Below the pieces are notes generated by a model that was not told the DNA's origin, ran no database searches, and saw nothing but the letters and a program-made list of their open reading frames with translations. From DAOUKH01 sp965207995 (lineage in GTDB: Bacteria > Chloroflexota > Dehalococcoidia > SHYB01), in assembly GCA_965207995.1 (NCBI GenBank), contig CBDBNG010000001.1:186001-250000 (forward strand): a stretch of DNA of 64,000 nt. The letters are read 5' to 3'. This document shows, in pieces, positions 19,486 through 27,676 of this stretch; position 1 is the stretch's first letter, and the number at the start of each line of letters is the position of its first letter. The position numbers and the translations under genes were made by a program.

Positions 19486-20229
19486 TCACCGCCGTTCGTA
19501 GACGGACACGTGGTTGGTGCTCGAGGCCGTGAACGGATTGCCCTGCCAGTCGCTTGTACGAGCTCGCAGCGTCAGACCGGCCAACCTCCCCATCAAATCC
19601 AACTCCGACGGCCAGGCATACCGCAGCTTGACGGGGTAGAGGCGGACCCCGTCCTCCCCGATGTGGACCTGGGATGCCGTAACGTTTTGCGTGACCGGAT
19701 CGTGACGGGATATGTCGATGGACACGGTGCCGGCGGTCACCCTGCCCGCGCGGATGCTCTGACCGTCCACGAACCTGGCCACATCGGGCACGAAGGCCTC
19801 GATGACGAAGAAACCGCCGTCGCTCAGGTGGCGAGTAACGTTCATGAAGCACCGGACCTGGGCTTCCTGTGTCAGTGGCGCAAAGAAGGTATTGAAGACC
19901 ACGTAGACCAGGGAGTACCGCTCCTCAAGGTCGAATTCCGCAAAGTCGCCCATCGTTACGGGTATTGCATCGCCGCCGGGCTTTTGCCGCAGCTTTTCGA
20001 CCATGGCCTCGGAGGAGTCGATGCCGTGGACCTCGACTCCTCGCGCCGCCAATGGGAGCGCGATCCGGCCCGTGCCGATGCCGAGTTCCAGGGCTGGTCC
20101 GTCGCCAGCCAGCCCCGCCAGCATGTCGACCATAGGGGTGACGTACTCCGGGCTGTTCAGGTGGGGGAACAGTTCGTCGTACGCGTCGGCGATGCGGTCT
20201 CCGTAGGTCGATTCGTCGAATTCCTTCAT
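19486..20229 (-). CDS. class I SAM-dependent methyltransferase
   Basis: Soluble methyltransferase of 247 aa. Motif I is ALELGIGTGRIALPLA near residues 46-61, followed by an acidic motif II region (VHGIDSSEAM) and MGDFAEFDL. The C-terminal half is beta-rich and ends in a short basic tail. The substrate is unknown; the family includes small-molecule and antibiotic-modifying methylases. It stands in a single-gene unit between the Excalibur fragment and the dehydrogenase, with a 28-base gap to the latter. Confidence 0.85.
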   Translation of the reverse strand: MKEFDESTYGDRIADAYDELFPHLNSPEYVTPMVDMLAGLAGDGPALELGIGTGRIALPLAARGVEVHGIDSSEAMVEKLRQKPGGDAIPVTMGDFAEFDLEERYSLVYVVFNTFFAPLTQEAQVRCFMNVTRHLSDGGFFVIEAFVPDVARFVDGQSIRAGRVTAGTVSIDISRHDPVTQNVTASQVHIGEDGVRLYPVKLRYAWPSELDLMGRLAGLTLRARTSDWQGNPFTASSTNHVSVYERR

Positions 20230-20257
20230 GCCACGTGTGTCCTTCCCGCACGCCTAC

Positions 20258-21283
20258 CTAGTACGCCCGCGCCCGGTCGACGACGTTGCGCAGCGGCTGA
20301 CCGTCGAGGTAGCACTTGAGGTTCTCAACGAACAGGTCGACCACCGCCGCGTCGTAGCCTGGGAACAGGCCCGCAACGTGGGCGGTGACCAGCGCGTTGT
20401 CCACCTCCCACCAGGGACTGTCCGACGCCGGCGGTTCGCTCTGCAGCACGTCGAGGGCGGCCCCTGCGATGCGCCGTTCCGCCAGCGCCGCCAGCAGCGC
20501 CGCCTCGTCTACGACGTCGCCGCGCGCCGGGTTGATGAAGTAGGCCGTCTCCTTCATCAGGGCAAGCTCGCGTGCGCCGATCATCTCCCGCGTCTCCGGC
20601 GTCGAGGGCACGGCCAGCACGAGGAAGTCGGACTCGAGCAGTACGCGGTCAAGTTCAGATGGCGGCAGCACCTCGACGCCGCCGCTTGCCTCGACGGGAT
20701 TGCGCTTGACCGCCAGCACGCGCATCCCGAAGACGGCGGCGAGGCGCGCCGTCTCCCGTCCGATGGCCCCGAACCCGATGATCCCCATTGTCGCGCCGCG
20801 AAGCTGGGGAAGCTCGAAGCGGTCCCACGCTCGCGAACGCTGGCCGCGGACCATGCGTCCCACCTGCTTCGTCAGGGTCAGGGCCTGCGTCATCACCCAC
20901 TCGGCGACGGGAACGGCGTTGACCCCCGCCGCGCTGGTGATGACCACGTTCGGGTCGTTCCACACGTCGAGGTTGCGGGCGAGCTCGACTCCCGCCATGG
21001 GGAGCTGAATCCAGCGCAGGTTGGGCGAGCGGCGGCCTACGTCGGCGGGGAGGCGTCGGGCGGCGAGGACCACCTCCGCCTCCGCCAGCATCGCGTTGAG
21101 CGAGCGCCCGCCGCTTCGATCGGGCGCGGGCTGCTGCATGGGCCGCAGTGCCGTCGGCAGCTCCTCCAACAGCGTGGCCGCCGCGTCGGCCACGCGCACC
21201 CGCGCGTCGACCCGCGCGATGCGCGCGATCAGCTCGTCGGTCACGCTGGTAGTGACGACAACGTGGACTGCTTCCCTGGACAT
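20258..21283 (-). CDS. D-2-hydroxyacid dehydrogenase
   Basis: NAD(P)-dependent dehydrogenase of 341 aa in the D-isomer-specific family. The Rossmann motif GIIGFGAIGRETARLA lies near residues 165-180, the catalytic Arg region is FINPARGDVVDE, the Glu is in DVLQSEPP, and the His position is in LVTAHVAGLFPGY. The frame is open far beyond the true start; ATG 21283-21281 gives the natural N terminus MSREAVHVVVTTS. Probably reduces an alpha-keto acid such as glyoxylate or hydroxypyruvate. Divergent from a CoA-transferase. Confidence 0.9.
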   Translation of the reverse strand: MSREAVHVVVTTSVTDELIARIARVDARVRVADAAATLLEELPTALRPMQQPAPDRSGGRSLNAMLAEAEVVLAARRLPADVGRRSPNLRWIQLPMAGVELARNLDVWNDPNVVITSAAGVNAVPVAEWVMTQALTLTKQVGRMVRGQRSRAWDRFELPQLRGATMGIIGFGAIGRETARLAAVFGMRVLAVKRNPVEASGGVEVLPPSELDRVLLESDFLVLAVPSTPETREMIGARELALMKETAYFINPARGDVVDEAALLAALAERRIAGAALDVLQSEPPASDSPWWEVDNALVTAHVAGLFPGYDAAVVDLFVENLKCYLDGQPLRNVVDRARAY

Positions 21284-21332
21284 GTCCGCATTATGCGCCG
21301 AGGCCGCCGGTCGACGTAACCCGCCCCGCTCC

Positions 21333-21361
21333 TTGACACCCACCGCGCCGTCGCCAAGAAT
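21333..21361 (+). promoter_or_regulatory. promoter of the CoA-transferase gene
   Basis: TTGACA at 21333-21338, 17-base spacer, AAGAAT at 21356-21361. A GGAGG ribosome binding site and the ATG at 21386 follow. Confidence 0.6.
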
Positions 21362-21385
21362 CCGGCCCACGCCGGAGGACCTTCG

Positions 21386-22669
21386 ATGACCGACCTCCCC
21401 GACCCGCCGGGCCGCCCCGGCTCGCCCCTCGCCCCCTACCGCGTCCTCGACCTCACTGAGGGCGGCGTCAACTGGGCGGGACGTCTGCTCAGCGACATGG
21501 GCGCCGACGTCATCCGGATCGAGCCGCCCGGCGGCAGCCCGACGCGCAAGCGCGGCCCCTTCTACCGGGACGAGCCACATCCCGAGCACAGCCTCTACTG
21601 GACTGCCTACAACCTCAACAAGCGCGGCGTGACGCTCGACCTCGAACAACCTGAAGGGCAGGACCTGTTCACCCGCCTCGCCGCCACGACCGACTTCATT
21701 CTCGAATCGTCCATGCCGGGCACGATGCGCGACCTCGGCCTCGGCTACGACCGGATCAGCGCCCTCAACCCCGGCATCATCTACACCTCGATCTCGCCCT
21801 TCGGCCAGTCCGGGCCCTACGCCCGGTACAAGACCACCGATATGGTGTTGTGGGCCATGGGCGGCGCGCTCTACGTCGCAGGCGACGCCGACCGTCCTCC
21901 CGCGCGGGTCTCCGTCCCGCAGGCGGAGCACCAGGGCGGGGCGCAGGGCGCGGCCGGCTCGATGATAGCGCTCTTCGCCCGGCACGCCACCGGCGACGGT
22001 CAGCACGTCGACGTCTCGATCCAGGCCGCGGTGATCCGCGTACTGATGAACGCCGCGGCCAACCCGTTGCTCATGGGCGTCAACATCGAGCGGGGCGGCG
22101 GCACCAAGCGGTTCCCGGACTTCACCGTCCGCGACGTCTTCCCCACGCTCGATGGCTACGTCGTCGGCACCGTGTCGGGCGGCAACGTTGCCTGGCGTTC
22201 GACCGAGGCGCTCATCCGCTGGATGGACTCGGAGGGCAAGGCGTCCGACTTCCTGAAGTCGCGTGACTGGCGAAACATGGACTATTTCAAGATCATGACC
22301 GTCGGCGGCGAGCTGGCCCGCGAGTTCGAGCGGTGCCAGGACGAGGTCGCCGCCTTCTTCGCCACCAAGACGAAGGGGGAGATCTACGCCCGCGCGGTGA
22401 GCGACAAGCTCCTGCTCGCCCCCGTGAATAACATGCAGGACCTGTTGGAGAACGAGCACCTCGCCTTCCGCGAGTTCTGGCAGGAGGTCCACCAGCCCGG
22501 CATGGACGCCACCTTTGCCGTCCCCGGCCCCTACATAAAGATGAGCGAGACGCCCATCGAATACCTCAGGGCAGCGCCCCGCATCGGCGAGCACAACGCC
22601 GAAGTCTTCGCCGAAATCGGCCTCACCGAAGACGACCTCGAGCGCCTCCGCGCCGCCGGCGTCGTCTAG
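21386..22669 (+). CDS. family III CoA-transferase, Glu at the catalytic Asp position
   Basis: CaiB/BaiF-type protein of 427 aa. The N-terminal nucleotide-binding fold is clear (DLTEGGVNWAGRLLSDMGAD, then VIRIEPPGG), as is the C-terminal REFWQEVHQPG region. By alignment with paralogues in this window that have a TD motif 21 residues before the TG-GQ turn, this protein has Glu (PQAEHQGGA). The catalytic Asp that forms the acyl anhydride is therefore apparently replaced. Closest local relative is 52802-54049. It may need a partner subunit or have a changed mechanism. Confidence 0.88.
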   Translation: MTDLPDPPGRPGSPLAPYRVLDLTEGGVNWAGRLLSDMGADVIRIEPPGGSPTRKRGPFYRDEPHPEHSLYWTAYNLNKRGVTLDLEQPEGQDLFTRLAATTDFILESSMPGTMRDLGLGYDRISALNPGIIYTSISPFGQSGPYARYKTTDMVLWAMGGALYVAGDADRPPARVSVPQAEHQGGAQGAAGSMIALFARHATGDGQHVDVSIQAAVIRVLMNAAANPLLMGVNIERGGGTKRFPDFTVRDVFPTLDGYVVGTVSGGNVAWRSTEALIRWMDSEGKASDFLKSRDWRNMDYFKIMTVGGELAREFERCQDEVAAFFATKTKGEIYARAVSDKLLLAPVNNMQDLLENEHLAFREFWQEVHQPGMDATFAVPGPYIKMSETPIEYLRAAPRIGEHNAEVFAEIGLTEDDLERLRAAGVV

Positions 22670-22771
22670 CCCCCGCTCAACCACATTGACCCGTAGCGGG
22701 CCGTTCTGTACGGTCTAGCGGCGCCGCGCAGGCCCATCGAACCCTATGCAGCCACGCGCAAGGAGCATGGT

Positions 22772-23506
22772 TTGCCGCGTTTTGCGCTGACCATGGCGAA
22801 GCAGTTGGTGGGCGCCCTTCGTGATCTGGCGCCCATCGTCGCGGTCATCGTCTTCTTCCAGATCGTCGTGGTCCGACAGCCCTTCCCCGACGTCGCAAGC
22901 GTGGCGGTCGGGTTGGTGTGCGTAGTCCTGGGGCTGGCGTTGTTCATCCAGGGGCTGGAGAGCGGGCTGTTCCCGCTGGGCGAGGCGCTGGCGCAGGGGC
23001 TGGCCCGCAAGGGAAGCGCGACGGTGCTGCTGGCGCTGGCCTTCTGTCTCGGCTTCGGCACCACCGTGGCCGAGCCGGCGCTGATCGCCGTGGCGGCGGA
23101 GGCGGCGAAGGTGGCGGCGGAGGCGGACTTCATCGGCGGCAGCCAGGCTGCCCAGGACCGGTATGCCCTCGAGCTGCGCCTCGTGGTGGCCATTGCCGTC
23201 GGGCTCGCCATCGTCCTGGGGGTGCTGCGCATCCTGAAGGGCTGGCCCATCCACCGCTTCATCATCACCGGCTACGTGCTGGTCATGGTGATGACCCTGT
23301 TCGCGCCGGAGGAGATTGTGGGCGTGGCCTACGACTCCGGCGGGGTAACAACCAGCACGATCACGGTGCCACTGATCACCGCCTTGGGAGTGGGCCTCGC
23401 CTCCACCATCCGGGGGCGCAACCCCATGCTCGACGGCTTCGGGCTGATCGCCTTCGCCAGCCTCACCCCCATGATCTGCGTGCTGGGCTACGGGATGGTG
23501 ACGTGA
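22772..23506 (+). CDS. DUF1538 integral membrane protein (first copy)
   Basis: Membrane protein of 244 aa with about seven hydrophobic segments. It belongs to DUF1538 by the paired patterns FGTTVAEPALIAVA and AYDSGGVTTSTITVPL plus the C-terminal LDGFGLIAFASLTPM. The proposed TTG start at 22772 is six bases after AAGGAG; ATG 22793 is the alternative. The stop overlaps the next gene (TGATG). With a second DUF1538, a PII-like and a CBS protein it forms a four-gene unit, suggesting a nucleotide-regulated transporter or channel of unknown substrate. Confidence 0.87.
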   Translation: MPRFALTMAKQLVGALRDLAPIVAVIVFFQIVVVRQPFPDVASVAVGLVCVVLGLALFIQGLESGLFPLGEALAQGLARKGSATVLLALAFCLGFGTTVAEPALIAVAAEAAKVAAEADFIGGSQAAQDRYALELRLVVAIAVGLAIVLGVLRILKGWPIHRFIITGYVLVMVMTLFAPEEIVGVAYDSGGVTTSTITVPLITALGVGLASTIRGRNPMLDGFGLIAFASLTPMICVLGYGMVT

Positions 23507-24294
23507 TGCTGGAGTGGCTGGCGCTCTTCGGCGAGACCCTGCTGTATACGCTGCGGGACGTGACGCCCATCGTCGTCATCCTGGTGGTGTTCCAGGTGGG
23601 CGTGCTGCGGCGCAGGGTGCCCAACGTCAGGGGCATCGCCGCCGGGTCGGTCATGGTGCTGCTGGGGCTGGCGTTGTTCCTCATCGGGCTGGACCAGGCG
23701 CTGTTCCCCATCGGCGAGACGATGGCGCGGCAGCTCACGGAGATGGCGGGGGAATCGGCGCTGGCGGGCGTGGTGCGGTGGGAGGACTACTGGGTGGTGT
23801 ACCTCTTCGCGGCCGCCATCGGGTTTGCGACGACGGCGGCCGAGCCGTCCCTCATTGCCGTCGCGCTAAAGGCCCAGGAGGTCTCGGGCGGCGCGGTGAA
23901 CGCTTGGGGGCTGCGCATCGCGGTGGCAGTGGGCGTGGCCGCCGGGGTAGCCCTGGGATGCTTCCGCATCGTGACGGGCTCGCCGCTCCCGTGGTACATT
24001 CTGGCCGCCTACGTCGTCGTCATCGTGCTGACGTACCTGAGCCGCCGCACCATCATCCCGCTGGCCTACGATAGCGGCGGCGTCACGACCTCGACCGTCA
24101 CGGTGCCGGTGGTGGCGGCCCTGGGGCTGGGCCTTGCCGCCAGCGTCCCCGGGCGCAGCCCACTCATCGACGGCTTCGGGCTCATCGCTTTCGCCAGTGT
24201 CTTCCCCATCATGTCGGTGCTAGGCTACGCCATCGCCGCCGAACGGGTGGAACGCTGGCGCACCCGGAGAGAACGCCAGGAGGTGAAGACATGA
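23506..24294 (+). CDS. DUF1538 integral membrane protein (second copy)
   Basis: Second DUF1538 protein, 262 aa, sharing FATTAAEPSLIAVA, AYDSGGVTTSTVTVP and IDGFGLIAFASVFPIM with the first. The two were evidently produced by tandem duplication and may form a heteromer. A basic cytosolic tail (ERWRTRRERQEV) follows the last membrane segment and could be the contact for the PII-like protein. Its start shares a base with the preceding stop, and its stop overlaps the next start (ATGA). Confidence 0.87.
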   Translation: MLEWLALFGETLLYTLRDVTPIVVILVVFQVGVLRRRVPNVRGIAAGSVMVLLGLALFLIGLDQALFPIGETMARQLTEMAGESALAGVVRWEDYWVVYLFAAAIGFATTAAEPSLIAVALKAQEVSGGAVNAWGLRIAVAVGVAAGVALGCFRIVTGSPLPWYILAAYVVVIVLTYLSRRTIIPLAYDSGGVTTSTVTVPVVAALGLGLAASVPGRSPLIDGFGLIAFASVFPIMSVLGYAIAAERVERWRTRRERQEVKT

Positions 24295-24641
24295 AGATGG
24301 CGCTGATCGTCGCGCTGGTGAGCAAGGAGAAGACGGACCACATCGTTGACGCCGCGCGGGCGGGCGGCGCGACGGGCGCCACCATCATCAGCAGCGTGCG
24401 CGGCGAGGGGTTGGAACCGGCAAAGACCTTTCTCGGGCTGGACCTGACCGCGAGCCGGGACGTGGTGCTGTTCCTGGTGGCGGAACCGAGAGCCCGGGAC
24501 ATCCTCGAACGTATCGCGGCGGCCGGCGAAATGGACCGCGAGCACGGCGCCGGCGTCGCCTTTCAAATCGCCGTTGAGGACGTCGTCGGCCTCTCAACCC
24601 AGTTGCCCACGCTGATGGAGGAGTTGGAAGGCACGCTATGA
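24291..24641 (+). CDS. PII-like (GlnB superfamily) signalling protein
   Basis: Small ferredoxin-like trimer-forming protein of 116 aa. The first strand MALIVALVSKEKTDHIVDAA and the C-terminal GAGVAFQIAVEDVVGL fit PII-like proteins. The T-loop region (SVRGEGLEPAKTFLGLDLTA) lacks the uridylylated Tyr of GlnB. PII-like proteins sense adenyl nucleotides or small ligands and gate transporters; the overlapping genes on both sides suggest the DUF1538 proteins are the target. Confidence 0.8.
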   Translation: MKMALIVALVSKEKTDHIVDAARAGGATGATIISSVRGEGLEPAKTFLGLDLTASRDVVLFLVAEPRARDILERIAAAGEMDREHGAGVAFQIAVEDVVGLSTQLPTLMEELEGTL

Positions 24642-25048
24642 ACGATCAGGGCGATAACAGGGCGATACGAGTACTCGATATCTTGGGGCCGGAGGTCCAC
24701 GCCATCGACGGGCTGGCCACGGTGGCCGAGGCTATGGAGACGATGAAGCGGCTGCACATCAGCTCGCTCGTCGTCAACCGCCGCCACGACGACGACGAGC
24801 TGGGGCTGATCACCGTGAGCGACTTGGCGCGGGAGGTTATCGCGCGCAACCGCGCGCCGGAGCGGGTCAATGTCTACGAGGTCATGGCGAAGCCGGCGCT
24901 GTCGGTCCGCCCAGAGATGCTGGCGCGCTACGCGGTGCGGCTGATGGTGCAATTTCGCGTCTCCCGCGCGCTGGTGGTCGATGACGCCGGGGCGCCCCGC
25001 GGGCTTGTCACGCTGCGAGACTTGGTCTTGGGCCTCACTCCGGAGTAG
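24638..25048 (+). CDS. CBS-pair domain protein
   Basis: Protein of 136 aa consisting of two CBS motifs: the first around VAEAMETMKRLHISSLVV and LGLITVSDLAREV, the second around AVRLMVQFRVSRALVVDD and PRGLVTLRDLVLG. CBS pairs bind AMP, ATP or related nucleotides. Overlaps the PII-like stop (ATGA), so it is the fourth coupled gene of the DUF1538 cassette and probably a second energy or nucleotide sensor of the same system. Confidence 0.85.
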   Translation: MNDQGDNRAIRVLDILGPEVHAIDGLATVAEAMETMKRLHISSLVVNRRHDDDELGLITVSDLAREVIARNRAPERVNVYEVMAKPALSVRPEMLARYAVRLMVQFRVSRALVVDDAGAPRGLVTLRDLVLGLTPE

Positions 25049-25139
25049 CCTCGGGCGATGGCGGGCGGGTGTATCCTGAAGGGTGGACTACATCGCCAAG
25101 CCGGAACGCCCTGCTAGACCAAGGAGCCCCGTACCCCCC

Positions 25140-25541
25140 ATGCCTCGCTTCCCGCGCCCCCGACTGCTCGTGCCGGCCGCCATCCTCGCCTCCGCGCTCG
25201 TCCTCACCGCCTGCCCCGGCGAGTCGGCCACCCCCACGCCGATTCCCCCCACCGCGACTCCCGGCGGCCCGGTCACCAAAATTTTTGTCGAAATGACCTC
25301 GTTCGACTTCATCCCGGAAGACTTCGAGTTCTCCGTCGGCGAGACCGTCGAGTTCGAGCTCTTCTCGAGGGACATCGAGCACGACTTTACCGTCGAAGCC
25401 CTTGGCATCGACTGGGACGTCGACGGCGGCGAAACCGAGACTCACCGCTACACCTTCAACACCGCGGGCAAGTTCCGCTTGCTCTGCACCATCCCCGGCC
25501 ACGAAGCCGGCGGCATGATCGGCGAAATCGTCGTCCGCTAA
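25140..25541 (+). CDS. cupredoxin lipoprotein (plastocyanin-like)
   Basis: Secreted blue-copper protein of 133 aa. The signal peptide ends in the lipobox LVLTAC, followed by a Pro/Thr-rich linker and one cupredoxin domain. Copper ligands are visible as His in DIEHDFTVE and the C-terminal LLCTIPGHEAGGM with Cys, His and Met. Likely an electron carrier or copper-binding protein at the outer face of the membrane. The ATG at 25140 places the signal sequence at the N terminus; the open frame upstream is disregarded. A paralogue is encoded at 42328-42711. Confidence 0.88.
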   Translation: MPRFPRPRLLVPAAILASALVLTACPGESATPTPIPPTATPGGPVTKIFVEMTSFDFIPEDFEFSVGETVEFELFSRDIEHDFTVEALGIDWDVDGGETETHRYTFNTAGKFRLLCTIPGHEAGGMIGEIVVR

Positions 25542-25553
25542 GCGGTCCAGCCT

Positions 25554-25578
25554 CTTCTCCCGGCGGGAGAAGATTGAG
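25554..25578. repeat. dispersed hairpin repeat CTCAATCTTCTCCC type, copy 2
   Basis: Inverted copy of 18933-18957 right after the cupredoxin stop; 23 of 25 bases match by eye. It may serve as a transcript end. Confidence 0.7.
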
Positions 25579-25629
25579 AGGGGCCCCCTCCCAACCGCCA
25601 CCGGTTGTCGACGTCCGCCTCCGTCCCCT

Positions 25630-25653
25630 GTAGGGGCGATTCCCGAATCGCCC
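25630..25653. repeat. GGGCG/CGCCC palindrome with GTAG tail
   Basis: GTAGGGGCGATT facing AATCGCCC, in the opposite orientation to copies A and B near 18.9-19.1 kb. It lies in the 246-base gap after the cupredoxin gene with a further CCTCCC/GGGAGG hairpin at about 25685-25715. Confidence 0.7.
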
Positions 25654-25787
25654 GCCCCCTCCCCTTTCTGGGGGAGTCCCTTAAACCTCCCTCTGGGAGG
25701 GATTGAGGGAGGGCACGCGCCACTACCCATCGGCCTGACAGTTCCCCCGTCTGCGGCGGCAAGCGATATGATCGGCGCCAAGGAGGG

Positions 25788-26048
25788 ATGCACATGAATG
25801 CGAAGTTCTTATATGGAGCGGGCTGCGCGCTGTTGGGGTTATGCGTTTCCGAGGTTGGGATAGACGTGCTATCCCTGTTTCACAGTGGGTACTCTCGATC
25901 GTGGGTTGACCCTGCAGCCAATGGCATTCGGGCCCTCGCCGCCTTCTTGGTCGCGGTTGGGGTCTTGATCGTGGCGCGCGACTTTTTCTTCACGCCGATC
26001 TTCCGGTGGGTCGATGCGCGAGTGACCAATTGGCAGAGCAGATACTAG
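25788..26048 (+). CDS. small membrane protein of unknown function
   Basis: Frame of 86 aa with a strong AAGGAGG ribosome binding site six bases before the ATG. Two hydrophobic segments (residues about 8-27 and 46-66) flank a short loop with SWVDPAAN. The C-terminal tail WVDARVTNWQSRY is amphipathic. No family recognised. The base composition is less GC-rich than the neighbours, but the ribosome binding site and membrane pattern support a real gene. Confidence 0.6.
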   Translation: MHMNAKFLYGAGCALLGLCVSEVGIDVLSLFHSGYSRSWVDPAANGIRALAAFLVAVGVLIVARDFFFTPIFRWVDARVTNWQSRY

Positions 26049-26110
26049 CGTGCCGCAATGATCGAAGAACGGCCGAGGAGCATGCCCACCGCCCCCACCC
26101 TCGCCGCCGC

Positions 26111-26139
26111 TTGACAATAACGCGGGCGGTCGGCATTAT
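26111..26139 (+). promoter_or_regulatory. promoter of the urate-oxidase-N-like gene
   Basis: TTGACA at 26111-26116, 17-base spacer, CATTAT at 26134-26139, followed by a purine-rich GGAAAGGGGGGA ribosome binding region before the ATG at 26203. Confidence 0.65.
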
Positions 26140-26202
26140 GCGGCACACCTGAAACGGCCTTCCGTAATCGGTAGCTTCGGACAACCGGAAAGGGGGGAGC
26201 GT

Positions 26203-26706
26203 ATGGATCTCTTCTGGGAGATCTTCTTCGATCTAGACCGCGTTGGTCACATCGTCGCCGGAATCACGTGGATTGGCATCCTCTACTACCTGAACTTCGC
26301 GCAGGTGCCTTCCTTCGCGAAGATGGATGCCGCGGCCCGCACCAACGCCATACAAGTGCTGGTGCCCCAGGTGCTGTTCCTGTTCCGCTGGGCGGCCTTC
26401 TTCACCGTCCTCTTCGGGCTCGGGTTCATCATCGGCAAGGGCGTGCAGGACCACAATTACTTTGAGACGACCCGCTTCTACTCCGTCGCCATCGGCGGGG
26501 TGATGGGCCTCATCATGGCCGGAAACGTCTGGTTCATCATCTGGCCGAACCAGAAGAAGGTCATCGCGGCGGCGAACGCCGGCGAGGCGCCCGACCCGTC
26601 GTGGGCGCGGAAGACGCTGCTGGCGTCCCGCACCAACACGATGCTCTCGGTCCCCATGATCTTCTTCATGGCCGCGGCGATTCACCTGCCCGCGCTGTGG
26701 AATTAG
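26203..26706 (+). CDS. urate hydroxylase N-terminal (PuuD-like) membrane protein
   Basis: Membrane protein of 167 aa with about four transmembrane helices, matching the urate-oxidase N-terminal family: FDLDRVGHIVAGITWIGILYY near residues 10-30, a central FFTVLFGLGFII and the GNVWFIIWPNQKKVI segment. In PuuD this domain is fused to a cytochrome c, which is absent here. Conserved His residues could bind heme. The role is probably electron transfer or oxidase-related rather than urate oxidation. Followed by a small membrane gene. Confidence 0.75.
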   Translation: MDLFWEIFFDLDRVGHIVAGITWIGILYYLNFAQVPSFAKMDAAARTNAIQVLVPQVLFLFRWAAFFTVLFGLGFIIGKGVQDHNYFETTRFYSVAIGGVMGLIMAGNVWFIIWPNQKKVIAAANAGEAPDPSWARKTLLASRTNTMLSVPMIFFMAAAIHLPALWN

Positions 26707-26719
26707 GAGAGGCCAACCC

Positions 26720-26911
26720 ATGAACAGCATCGAAGACTTCATCGAATCACCTATCGGCAAGCCGATCGTGTCGGTGCTCACCTTCATCGCCGGGATCACC
26801 GTCATCAACGGTAAGACCTTCCTCGAATCGCCCCACAAGACCGTGGTCGCGGGAATCCTGCTCACAGGCGCGGCGATCATCGCGATAAGGATCGCGGCGG
26901 TCGTTTCCTAA
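26720..26911 (+). CDS. small membrane protein, partner of the preceding gene
   Basis: Frame of 63 aa with GGAGAGG before the ATG, 13 bases after the preceding stop, so certainly cotranscribed. Two hydrophobic stretches (residues about 16-28 and 42-62). No family recognised. It is bounded downstream by an intrinsic terminator, which supports a two-gene operon with the urate-oxidase-N-like protein. Confidence 0.65.
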   Translation: MNSIEDFIESPIGKPIVSVLTFIAGITVINGKTFLESPHKTVVAGILLTGAAIIAIRIAAVVS

Positions 26912-26950
26912 ACGCACGACAGCTGCGAGACTCGACATACGTCAGCGAGG

Positions 26951-26980
26951 AGAGGCCCCGGCCGGGGCCTCTCTTGCGTT
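26951..26980 (+). terminator. intrinsic terminator
   Basis: Nine-base arms AGAGGCCCC and GGGGCCTCT with a four-base loop, then a short T-containing tail (CTTGCGTT). Ends the two-gene membrane operon. Confidence 0.7.
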
Positions 26981-27011
26981 AACCTTGCCGTGCGAGGAGA
27001 TGCCGGCGCGG

Positions 27012-27040
27012 TTGCATTTCGGGGGGAGGTTCACCATAAT
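27012..27040 (+). promoter_or_regulatory. promoter of the rubrerythrin operon
   Basis: TTGCAT at 27012-27017, 17-base spacer, CATAAT at 27035-27040. An inverted repeat ATTTCGG (27016-27022) and CCGAAAT (27049-27055) brackets the -10 region and could be a redox-regulator site; that part is inference. Confidence 0.55.
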
Positions 27041-27094
27041 TTACCCGTCCGAAATCCATCGTAGCGAGAGCCAACAGGTAGGAGGCACACCCCT

Positions 27095-27541
<447 letters not shown>

Positions 27542-27575
27542 CCGGCCTCCCGCAGCCATGCGGAGACCAACGACG

Positions 27576-27607
27576 AAACGCCCCGGGGGCCCGCCTTCGG
27601 GGCGTTT
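27576..27607 (+). terminator. intrinsic terminator after rubrerythrin
   Basis: AAACGCCCC and GGGGCGTTT arms with a GC-rich interior, followed by GTCTG. It separates rubrerythrin from the next gene, perhaps only partly. Confidence 0.7.
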
Positions 27608-27676
27608 GTCTGCCCATAAGAACATGAACGTGCTCGCGAGCAAGTCGCACGGCGCGCACAGCGGAGCTTCGTCAAC

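Noticed and set aside
21284..22684. Long N-terminal extension of the dehydrogenase frame
   Set aside because: It is antisense to the CoA-transferase gene and has no family sequence; the true start is the ATG at 21283.
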